Below, one piece after another: positions 1-5,522 of a stretch of DNA of 11,146 nt. Source of the stretch: Bacillota bacterium (GTDB lineage Bacteria; Bacillota; Clostridia; Clostridiales; Clostridiaceae); contig JAUZPH010000081.1 in assembly GCA_030706065.1 (NCBI GenBank), forward strand, positions 1 through 11,146, in the 5' to 3' direction. Made by a program: the position numbers and the translations under genes. How positions within the stretch are numbered: the first letter of the stretch is position 1; the number at the start of each line of letters is the position of its first letter. The notes under the pieces were generated by a model that made no database searches, had not been told where the DNA came from, and saw only the letters and a list, made by a program, of their open reading frames with translations.

Positions 1-76
1 AAGGCTTTCAAGAGCCCGCAGCATTCTGAGAGACAGGCTCCAAACTGTTGAAGGAGGTATATCCTATGGGAAATAG
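1..76 (+). CDS. ECF RNA polymerase sigma factor, C-terminal end only (partial)
   Basis: Reading from base 2, the frame is open from the window edge to a TAG at 74-76. It gives 24 residues beginning RLSRARSILRDRLQ. This matches the end of region 4 of extracytoplasmic-function sigma-70 factors, where the recognition helix is usually followed by a (K/S)RL-x-RAR-x-L-x-x-L pattern. The rest of the gene lies outside the window. The next gene starts at 66, inside these last codons, and its ribosome binding site (51-57) also lies within this reading frame. Such an overlap is typical of translationally coupled sigma/anti-sigma pairs. The motif is short, so the family call leans on both the pattern and the neighbour. 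Confidence 0.7.
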   Translation, partial: RLSRARSILRDRLQTVEGGISYGK

Positions 77-845
77 ATTGTTTGATAAGAGGTTGAAGAC
101 TGAATTAAAACAATATCCTCCGGACCTGCCGGAAAATATCTCGACCGGAATAGACGAGGCTTTGAGGACCCTTCCGAACAAAAAGGTGAACAGATACAAT
201 CCCTATTTCAGAGTGCCGGTAGGCATTGCCCTCCTGTTTTGCCTGATTTTCGCCGTATCGCTGATAAGAGACAGTATTCCTGGACTGAGGGTTGCTTCTG
301 TGAAGGAATTACGGGCAAAATACCCTGCCTACAGCGGTTTTTCTCCAAATGCAAATGTCTTTATATGGCCTTTTGAGGAAGTACTAAAGGATCCTGAGGC
401 TCATATAATTGTTGGGGAGGTTGTCGGCGACACAACAAAAGAGGAAGTTCCTATAACACTAAACCCCGGTACCCCTGAGAAGAAAATCGACGACAAGCTA
501 AGGTCCATTGGCATGAATCCTTCGCACAGCATAGAGGTTTCATATACAAAGGTCCGGGTACTAGATAATATCACTGCAAACAAGATAAGAAGCCGCGAAA
601 TAACAATCTTCCAAGTACCTCCAGGAGATTATGAGTTCATTCAGCCTTTAAAGCCCGGAATGAAGGCAGTGTTTGTTTTAAGTGATGGGACTGACAGATA
701 CAGCGGCAAGTATGCGCTTGATCGATATCATTCCTTTTATGTGACAGAGGACGACTATGTTTTGTCAATGAGCGGCTTTGGTGACAAGTACAGCGGGATG
801 AGATTGAAGAATTTCGAAAAAGAAATAAAAAAGCTTGAGAAGTAA
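66..845 (+). CDS. Single-pass membrane protein, putative anti-sigma factor partner of the upstream ECF sigma factor
   Basis: This 259-residue protein has a cytoplasmic N-terminus of about 48 residues, one hydrophobic segment at about 49-67 (VPVGIALLFCLIFAVSLI), and a predicted extracytoplasmic domain of about 190 residues. The N-terminus contains LPENI..GIDEALRTLP, like the short helical segment seen in membrane proteins co-transcribed with clostridial ECF sigma factors. I chose ATG 66 because AAGGAGG at 51-57 sits 8 nt upstream; a TTG at 48 would lie before that site. The extracytoplasmic part is not a domain I recognise; it has beta-rich stretches and ends in a lysine/glutamate-rich helix. 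The 11-bp overlap with the sigma gene suggests coupled translation. The anti-sigma role is inferred from topology and context, since no zinc-binding ZAS motif (HxxxCxxC) is present. Confidence 0.6.
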   Translation: MGNRLFDKRLKTELKQYPPDLPENISTGIDEALRTLPNKKVNRYNPYFRVPVGIALLFCLIFAVSLIRDSIPGLRVASVKELRAKYPAYSGFSPNANVFIWPFEEVLKDPEAHIIVGEVVGDTTKEEVPITLNPGTPEKKIDDKLRSIGMNPSHSIEVSYTKVRVLDNITANKIRSREITIFQVPPGDYEFIQPLKPGMKAVFVLSDGTDRYSGKYALDRYHSFYVTEDDYVLSMSGFGDKYSGMRLKNFEKEIKKLEK

Positions 846-860
846 ATTCGAGTTATTCTC

Positions 861-899
861 AAAAAACGGAAGCACCTCGGGGATGCCCCTTAGGTGCTT
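861..899 (-). terminator. Rho-independent terminator of the minus-strand J-domain relic
   Basis: On the minus strand, AAGCACCT (899-892) pairs with AGGTGCTT (877-870). An inner GGGG/CCCC stem closes on a CAT loop, and after CCG the strand runs into six T (866-861). The T-run is on the minus-strand side, so it is oriented to terminate the relic gene whose stop codon is at 898-900. On the plus strand the hairpin is followed only by ATTCC, so it would be a weak terminator for the anti-sigma gene. Confidence 0.75.
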
Positions 900-1196
900 A
901 TTCCATCCTCTTCTCTATTTCCTCATCGGTCATATCAAAATCTCTGCATACCTCCTCATCAAACAACTCTTTCCAGCGGGCCGCATCTATTCTGCTTGAC
1001 AGCCCTTTGTACACACCTTCTACTTTTTTTATCCATCACTAAACCGGTGTATTCTGATCCGGTTCTTCGTCTTCAACATCTGAAAGCCTTATCGCTTCTT
1101 CACATGCTTCCCTAAGGAGCTTAAACCTTCCAGATTATCCTCCGGGTTAACTTGGACAAACTTTCCCCTGTAAGCTTTTTTAATTATATACAACAT
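898..1196 (-). pseudogene. Decayed J-domain (DnaJ-like) protein remnant
   Basis: Three colinear minus-strand fragments resemble a Firmicutes J-domain-type protein. From 1196, YIIKKAYRGKFVQVNPEDNL looks like the second half of a J domain. After a frame change near 1123-1125, KLLREACEEAIRLSDVEDEE continues the typical 'EGFKLLREAYEEALRLA' pattern; a single lost T in GGTTTAAG would explain the shift. Adjacent in-frame TAG and TGA stops (1041-1036) interrupt it. The same frame then resumes with WIKKVEGVYKGLSSRIDAAR and WKELFDEEVC, ending at TAA 900-898. The N-terminal start of the J domain is missing and is occupied by the methyltransferase promoter region. The C-terminus also ends much earlier than in the relatives I remember. 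Homology is from memory of the family pattern and no search was run. Confidence 0.6.
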
Positions 1197-1215
1197 AATC
1201 CAAACTATGTATAAT
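1187..1215 (+). promoter_or_regulatory. Sigma-A type promoter of the methyltransferase gene
   Basis: A -35-like TATACA (1187-1192) and a perfect -10 TATAAT (1210-1215) are separated by 17 bp, which would give a leader of roughly 64 nt before ATG 1286. The spacer carries the dyad ACATA-N8-TATGT (1193-1210), a possible operator. The -35 is only a partial match to TTGACA. Confidence 0.5.
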
Positions 1216-1285
1216 ATTGTTAATTCATCGTTATAGAAAGCACAAATAAAATTTCGTCCTGCAGGAAATAGAAGGAGAGGGAATT

Positions 1286-2038
1286 ATGGATGATAAAGAA
1301 ATAATTGAAAGAGCCCGAAAGGATTTTGAAGAGGATTTTGCCAAGAATGGTTATATGGAATCCAGGACGGGTGATGAAAAGCATCTGGAACAGATATTGG
1401 ACAGCCTTATAGTCAATGATGGCTTCAAAGTGTTGGACTTGGGGACAGGCAGTGGTTATCTTGCCTTCCCACTGGCAAAGCGGAACCCAAACAGTATAAT
1501 TACTGGCCTGGATATTGTTGTGAATACACTGGCAAGAAACAGGGAAAGGTCTGTAGTGGAATGTTTGCATAACCTGAACTTTGTTGATTATGACGGAATT
1601 GAGCTTCCTTTTGATGATAATACCTTCGACTGCATTGTAACAAGATATGCTCTGCATCATTTCCCCGATATAAAAAAGACTTTTTCAGAGCTGAGAAGGA
1701 TAATTAAGCCTAATGGGCAGCTCTTTATCTCCGACCCCACCCCTAACGAAAATGATACTATGAGGTTTGTTGATGCATATATGCAGCTTAAGGATGATGG
1801 GCATGTTCAGTTTTACACAAAGGCTGAATTTGACGACTTGGCAATAGGTGAAGGCTTTGAGCTGGAGAACTGTTTTATGTCGGAGGTTGTATTCCGAACT
1901 GAGAAAACCAGAGATGCAAGATTCCCTGAAATAAGCAAAGGCGTTGATGAAAATATAATCGCAGGCTATGTGAAGTTCATTGATGGCCAGGAATGGACTA
2001 TAGAACAGGTTTTAAATCTTTCCTTCAGAGCAAAATGA
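1286..2038 (+). CDS. Class I SAM-dependent methyltransferase (Methyltransf_11/25 type)
   Basis: This is a 250-residue soluble protein with the Rossmann-type SAM-binding motif I, VLDLGTGSGYL (residues 49-59). An acidic residue at the end of strand 2 (GLD, D76) is expected to bind the ribose. Post-motifs follow at LPFDDNTFDCIVTRYALHHF (107-126) and LRRIIKPNGQLFISDP (136-151). This pattern is typical of UbiE/Methyltransf_11-like enzymes that transfer a methyl group from S-adenosylmethionine to a small molecule; the substrate cannot be read from the sequence. AAGGAGAGG at 1272-1280 precedes the ATG, and a promoter lies at 1187-1215. The stop TGA overlaps an ATG (ATGA at 2035-2038) that begins a broken lipoprotein-like ORF. 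The length fits the family and no residue looks missing. Confidence 0.85.
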   Translation: MDDKEIIERARKDFEEDFAKNGYMESRTGDEKHLEQILDSLIVNDGFKVLDLGTGSGYLAFPLAKRNPNSIITGLDIVVNTLARNRERSVVECLHNLNFVDYDGIELPFDDNTFDCIVTRYALHHFPDIKKTFSELRRIIKPNGQLFISDPTPNENDTMRFVDAYMQLKDDGHVQFYTKAEFDDLAIGEGFELENCFMSEVVFRTEKTRDARFPEISKGVDENIIAGYVKFIDGQEWTIEQVLNLSFRAK

Positions 2039-2281
2039 AACACAAAGTAACTGTTATACTGCTTGCAAATATGGCACTGGCTTTGATTGGGCGTTCAACT
2101 AAGGTCCACCCTGACAACACTGATAAAGTTATCGCCACTAATTTATGTGCTTGAACCTGACCGTGGTTCAGACTGCCTATTCCCTGCAATGTCTGTTGAC
2201 CTGGGTAACGGAGGCTTTTTAGCCTTTGCTGCAGATCAGGTTATCACAAAAACAATCATGCAGGAATGGATAATTTTATGA
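2035..2281 (+). pseudogene. Possible decayed small lipoprotein gene
   Basis: An ORF starting at ATG 2035, which overlaps the methyltransferase stop as ATGA, encodes MKHKVTVILLANMALALIG followed by R20-S-T and ends at TGA 2152-2154 after 39 codons. This has the shape of a lipoprotein signal peptide, except that Arg (CGT, 2092-2094) stands where the lipobox Cys (TGT) would be; one base change separates them. The +1 frame then runs open with YVLEPDRGSD and MSVDLGNGGFLAFAADQ to TGA 2279-2281, and reads like real protein. I infer one gene broken by a frameshift near 2130-2150. I do not recognise the family. There is no clear ribosome binding site, and chance ORFs remain possible. Confidence 0.35.
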
Positions 2282-2443
2282 CATTATTAAAAGAAGTCAA
2301 CTACGACCTCTTTGCCTAATCATATTAGAAGAATGCATAACATTTAATGTCACTCATCATTCCACAACCTTCCATATTGCAAATTCATACGAAGGGGCTA
2401 TTAATGTATTTCCCGAATTCGTTAAATACTCATAGCGTCCTTT
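2282..2443. other. Intergenic stretch with no supported feature
   Basis: This A/T-rich region lies downstream of the broken lipoprotein-like ORF and 3' of the minus-strand acetyltransferase. It holds only a weak inverted repeat, GTATTT (2406-2411) / AAATAC (2424-2429), with no adjoining T-run that would make a terminator. No open frame here looks like a protein. Confidence 0.5.
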
Positions 2444-2920
2444 TTACTGCTTTTTTATCTTTCTATATAAAAATAGATAAAAACCGTCCTCCCCTGGTTC
2501 CGTTTCTCCTACTTTCACAAACCCATGCTTTTCATAAAAATGATGATTTCTATAGCTTAAATACGGAGTTTCCAATGTCCATATTGCTGCCTCCGGGAAT
2601 TGATTATCCAAAAAATTCATTATCCTGCTGCCAATCCCTTTATTCTGATAGTCTAAAGCAACGTAGATATGCTTTAAATAAAACTCCCCGCTGCCTTTAT
2701 CAACAACCCCAACTCCCCCGATTTTTTTCCCATTTTCCAATAGGATATAGCTGAAATTGTTACCCTGTGCATTTTCTATAAACTCCCTTTCTTTTTCTAC
2801 CGGGCTCTTATCCGTAGGTCCGCGGCCATACAATTTCACCTCTTCTTTAAAGGCGTCGGCTTTTGCAAGTATAATCTGCTCTGCATCAGCAGGTTCCGAA
2901 GGCTTAAACACAATATTCAT
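2444..2920 (-). CDS. GNAT-family N-acetyltransferase
   Basis: This is a 158-residue protein with the GNAT fold signature. The acetyl-CoA-binding motif A is IYVALDYQNKGIGSRIMNFL (residues 85-104), with the Q-x-x-G-x-G pyrophosphate loop. It follows strand GEFYLKHIYV and is followed by the motif B-like HFYEKHGFVKVGE (127-139). The family transfers acetyl from acetyl-CoA to an amine; the substrate is not predictable here. GGAGGAG lies just upstream of the ATG on the minus strand, and a TATAAT-like -10 is visible at 2992-2987 without a convincing -35. The length is normal for a single-domain GNAT. It lies about 190 bp downstream of the small charged protein gene and beyond that gene's terminator, so it is probably its own transcription unit. 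Confidence 0.88.
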   Translation of the reverse strand: MNIVFKPSEPADAEQIILAKADAFKEEVKLYGRGPTDKSPVEKEREFIENAQGNNFSYILLENGKKIGGVGVVDKGSGEFYLKHIYVALDYQNKGIGSRIMNFLDNQFPEAAIWTLETPYLSYRNHHFYEKHGFVKVGETEPGEDGFYLFLYRKIKKQ

Positions 2921-3036
2921 TTTTTCTCCTCCATAAAAATATCATGGCAAATCCTTGACTCACAATTTATATCTCCACATAAATATATTATATCATCATT
3001 TGGCATCATATTCTTTAAAATATGTTAATATATAAC

Positions 3037-3069
3037 AAAAAAGAAGCCCTTCACTGAAGGCCTCTTCTT
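3037..3069 (-). terminator. Rho-independent terminator after the small charged protein gene
   Basis: On the minus strand, AAGAAG (3069-3064) pairs with CTTCTT (3046-3041) and CCTTC (3060-3056) pairs with GAAGG (3052-3048) around an AGT loop, with a small AGG/G internal loop between the stems. The strand ends in a run of six T (3042-3037). It lies about 40 bp past the stop codon at 3111 and separates that gene from the acetyltransferase. Confidence 0.8.
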
Positions 3070-3110
3070 GTTTGCTCTTATATCAACAATTCCCTTTGTC
3101 TTGATCTTTT

Positions 3111-3350
3111 TCAATAACTGCTCCTTTTTAACTGGTAAAGAAAGTTCAGTACAGGATCAGTCTTTCTTTTCTCTTCTTCCTTGATACTTTCCAACTTATT
3201 AATTATTCCGTGAAAATCGGCAAATTGAGCCAAATGTTCTGCTGCTTTCTTAAGCTTGTCCTCATAGCTGGGATTTTCTTTCTCCTTAATCTTCTCTTGT
3301 TTTGGAATATTCAGATTTGAAAATATACTTCTTATACTTTTTTCATACAT
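3111..3350 (-). CDS. Small charged protein of unknown function
   Basis: I do not recognise this 79-residue protein. I chose ATG 3350 because AGGTGG lies 8 nt upstream; a GTG at 3362 would add four residues but would overlap that site. The protein is highly charged and probably helical, with a Lys/Glu-rich middle (KQEKIKEKENPSYEDKLKKA, about 17-36), then AEHLAQFADFHGIINKLESIKEEEKRK (37-63) and a basic C-terminus. It has no cysteines, no signal peptide and no membrane segment. A good ribosome binding site and a strong terminator directly downstream argue that it is a real monocistronic gene. A cytoplasmic adaptor or regulator is possible but unsupported. Confidence 0.55.
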   Translation of the reverse strand: MYEKSIRSIFSNLNIPKQEKIKEKENPSYEDKLKKAAEHLAQFADFHGIINKLESIKEEEKRKTDPVLNFLYQLKRSSY

Positions 3351-3414
3351 ATCCTGCACCACCTTTCAAATAATTTATATACTTTATTATCGTCATTTTC
3401 TAAAAATTCTTTAT

Positions 3415-3525
3415 ATGAGAGGCGGGTATCAGTTTCCCTTTTATTTTGCAGTCTGCCTGTGTGTAATTGCATCTGCAGTATGTTTCATGCTTCCAAAGCC
3501 GGCGGAATTAATGCCGGGTTCTTAA
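3415..3525 (+). pseudogene. Possible C-terminal remnant of an MFS-type permease
   Basis: A short open frame from ATG 3415 to TAA 3523-3525 gives 36 residues: MRGGYQFPFYFAVCLCVIAS, then AVCFMLPKPAE and a short tail. A segment of the form 'PFY-hydrophobic x17-LPKP.E' is typical of the last transmembrane helix and cytoplasmic tail of major facilitator efflux permeases. Nothing upstream supplies the other eleven helices, and no ribosome binding site precedes the ATG. It could instead be a chance hydrophobic ORF. The surrounding intergenic sequence (3363-3660) shows nothing else I can support. Confidence 0.35.
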
Positions 3526-3660
3526 TTGAGCACCTCTGATTATTCAGGCTGATTGTTGAATATTTCATAATGAGAAAGTAAAAAATAAACTATTAGTATA
3601 TACTTGGCAATAGTAAGCAATTTGTTTTTGAAATTGAAATATAACTTTCAGAGGTGTGAT

Positions 3661-4512
3661 ATGCCGAATATCTTCTGGTACATTTGCATAGCAGTTATTG
3701 CGGTAGTAAGTTCAGCTTTTTCAATATACAAGAAAAGAGACACTCATAAGGTTTCAACACTTATTGTGTTCTACCTGGCCACAGCCAGTTCTACTTGGAT
3801 CGCTGAATTTATAGTACTTGGTTTATTTAACTCTTACGGATATAGAACTGGTATTTTTACAGACCCCTGGGCGCAAAACCTGTTTGGCCATTTAATACTC
3901 AACACCACGCTTTATCCTACCGCAGCAATAATTATGGTGGCATTTTCGCTGGGATATGCCTCTATTCCAATCATAGCAGCTATCTTTACAATTATAGAGT
4001 ACTGCTTTGTGAAACTTGGGATATATGAGCAGCATTGGTGGAGATACTATATGACGTTTGCTGCAGTTGTTGTCTTTCTTTTAGTTGCGCGCAAATGGTT
4101 CGCCAAAATAAAGCAAAAACCTTCCGGATTGACAAGAGCAATAACCTTCTATTTTGTAGCCATGATAATCATACATACTCCGGCTCCTATTTTATTACTT
4201 TTGGAAAAACAATATTACCGGTTAAGTTTCATCGACAATTTAGTTGGCAACTTGTATCTCAGCAGCATCCTTATTATTTTCTTCTATCACCTACTTGTAG
4301 CTTTTCTTTTAGTATTATATACTTCCATTTTTAAAAAATGGTATTGGCGGATTGTACCCTTTTTCTTTCCTCCGGTAATTCAAGCCATATTCTTAAAGGT
4401 CGGTATTTTGGTAATGAAAGACGAATGGAGGCTGGCATACACAATAATCATCTATGAGTTAGCTATAGCAGTATATGTTTTAATAGAAAAATACACTTTA
4501 AAAGCTGTTTAA
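3661..4512 (+). CDS. Multi-pass integral membrane protein, CBO0543-like in part
   Basis: This 283-residue, strongly hydrophobic protein has roughly seven to eight membrane segments, at about 5-22, 32-55, 76-96, 99-118, 130-146, 161-182, 200-222 and 230-250, plus a final one near 259-275. The segment IIEYCFVKLGIYEQHWWRYYM (about 111-131) resembles the E-x(4)-LGIY-x-x-HWW motif I remember from small Firmicutes CBO0543-type membrane proteins, so a distant relation is possible; function is unknown. I chose ATG 3661 because AGAGGTG (3650-3656) precedes it; the frame is open back to a TTG at 3604 with no ribosome binding site. The gene converges with the LysR regulator and their stop codons overlap by 4 bp (4509-4512), so no terminator separates them. 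Confidence 0.65.
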   Translation: MPNIFWYICIAVIAVVSSAFSIYKKRDTHKVSTLIVFYLATASSTWIAEFIVLGLFNSYGYRTGIFTDPWAQNLFGHLILNTTLYPTAAIIMVAFSLGYASIPIIAAIFTIIEYCFVKLGIYEQHWWRYYMTFAAVVVFLLVARKWFAKIKQKPSGLTRAITFYFVAMIIIHTPAPILLLLEKQYYRLSFIDNLVGNLYLSSILIIFFYHLLVAFLLVLYTSIFKKWYWRIVPFFFPPVIQAIFLKVGILVMKDEWRLAYTIIIYELAIAVYVLIEKYTLKAV

Positions 4513-5402
4513 AATTCATACGGTGGATTGTACTCCAGATATTTTATAAGCTCTTTTGCGGCTGCGGTAAGCGGTATATCCTTAAGCCATGCCACACTCA
4601 TACTTCTGGGTGGTATTTTCTCTATGACATTAATCTTGTAAAGGGTGCTGTTCTCTAAAATATCACCTACAAAGCTTTCCATAACACAGGCAATTCCAAA
4701 GTCATATTTGGCAAAATGTATGAGCAGGTCAATATTGGGGAACTCAAAATCCGGTGTTACCGTTACAGAGTTTTTTTCAAAGTATTCATCGATATATATC
4801 CGTGTGTTGCTGGTTTTTTCCAAAAGCAGCATCGGGTAGTCTGCTATTTCCCTTATGTGCCGCTTTGTCCCCGACAGATGTTTATACTTCTGCCCGGCGA
4901 TGAAGCAGTCTTGAATATTCATAATATGTTTGAATTCCAGCATTTCATCTTTGAGGGGCATATTTACCAAACCGAAGTCAATCTCACCGGCCTTTATGAG
5001 CCTTACAATTTCAGGAGTATTGGGACATGTTACAACGACCTTTATCGCAGGAAAGTAGGTTTTAAAAAGCTTTAGAAAGGGAGCCAGATAATATTTGCAA
5101 AGGGTATCGCTGGCACCTATTCTAACTTCGCCGGTTTGAAGTCCTTTGATTTCAGAAATTTTTCTTTCACCAGAAGAAAGGAAGTTAAAAGCCTGTTCTA
5201 CATTCTGTAACAAAACCTCTCCCTCCTGGGTCAGCTTGACACCCTTGGAGGTTCTGAAAAAAAGCTGGCACCCCAATTCATCCTCCAGCTGCTTGATCGC
5301 CCTGCTTACTGCCGGCTGGGTAACGTAAAGCACCTCGGAAGCCTTTGATACAGTGCCCGCCTTGGCTACATGATAAAAGAACTTGTATAATTCCAGGTTC
5401 AC
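4509..5402 (-). CDS. LysR-type transcriptional regulator, divergent from gap
   Basis: This 297-residue protein has full family length. The N-terminal winged helix-turn-helix (about 2-60) carries the canonical motif AGTVSKASEVLYVTQPAVSR (15-34), followed by AIKQLEDELGCQLFFR. A linker helix (about 61-88) leads to the periplasmic-binding-protein-like effector domain (about 91-290, starting GEVRIGASDTL). The start is GTG 5402; AGGAGG (5418-5413) lies 10 nt upstream and no ATG fits. It is divergently transcribed from gap across 120 bp that hold a T-N11-A dyad. By the usual LysR logic it probably controls gap and itself, but the inducer is unknown. Its 3' end overlaps the convergent membrane gene by 4 bp. 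Confidence 0.92.
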   Translation of the reverse strand: MNLELYKFFYHVAKAGTVSKASEVLYVTQPAVSRAIKQLEDELGCQLFFRTSKGVKLTQEGEVLLQNVEQAFNFLSSGERKISEIKGLQTGEVRIGASDTLCKYYLAPFLKLFKTYFPAIKVVVTCPNTPEIVRLIKAGEIDFGLVNMPLKDEMLEFKHIMNIQDCFIAGQKYKHLSGTKRHIREIADYPMLLLEKTSNTRIYIDEYFEKNSVTVTPDFEFPNIDLLIHFAKYDFGIACVMESFVGDILENSTLYKINVIEKIPPRSMSVAWLKDIPLTAAAKELIKYLEYNPPYEF

Positions 5403-5428
5403 AGCTATAAATCCTCCTTATATCCCTT

Positions 5429-5443
5429 ATGCCTAATATGCAT
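5429..5443. promoter_or_regulatory. Candidate LysR-type operator (T-N11-A dyad)
   Basis: ATGC-N7-GCAT is a perfect interrupted dyad containing T-N11-A (T5430 to A5442), the form recognised by LysR-type regulators. It directly abuts the proposed gap -35 (5444-5449) and lies just downstream of the predicted lysR transcription start. That position would suit activation of gap and repression of lysR. It is the only such dyad I saw in the spacer; binding is inferred. Confidence 0.45.
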
Positions 5444-5472
5444 TTCACTTATACCTTTGTTCTTATTATAAT
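5444..5472 (+). promoter_or_regulatory. Promoter of gap
   Basis: The -35-like TTCACT (5444-5449) and a perfect -10 TATAAT (5467-5472) are separated by 17 bp. The predicted start near 5479 gives a leader of about 44 nt before ATG 5523. The -35 is imperfect, which fits activator dependence, and the candidate operator touches it. Confidence 0.6.
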
Positions 5473-5475
5473 TAA

Positions 5476-5504
5476 ATTGTAAAGAAAATTCAATCAACTC
5501 ACAA
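5476..5504 (-). promoter_or_regulatory. Promoter of the LysR-type regulator gene
   Basis: On the minus strand, a -35 TTGTGA (5504-5499) and a -10 TACAAT (5481-5476) are 17 bp apart. The predicted start near 5469 gives a leader of about 66 nt. The promoter lies back to back with the gap promoter, so the two transcription start regions nearly coincide. Confidence 0.5.
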
Positions 5505-5522
5505 ATATAAGGAGGAGTAAAA

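Noticed and set aside
48..65. TTG start at 48 for the anti-sigma gene
   Set aside because: AAGGAGG at 51-57 lies downstream of it and is correctly spaced for ATG 66, so translation must start at 66.
894..1115. Plus-strand open frame over the J-domain relic
   Set aside because: It is leucine/serine/histidine-rich with no recognisable domain and no ribosome binding site, and it lies antisense to better-supported minus-strand fragments.
2406..2429. Inverted repeat GTATTT/AAATAC as a terminator of the GNAT gene
   Set aside because: The stem is only 6 bp and A/T-rich, with no adjacent T-run on the minus strand.
2347..2754. Plus-strand open frame of 135 codons
   Set aside because: It is antisense to the GNAT gene, which has a clear acetyl-CoA motif and a strong ribosome binding site; this translation has no domain features.
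3604..3660. TTG start at 3604 extending the membrane protein by 19 residues
   Set aside because: There is no ribosome binding site before it, while AGAGGTG precedes ATG 3661. The extra residues are hydrophilic and do not fit a first membrane helix.
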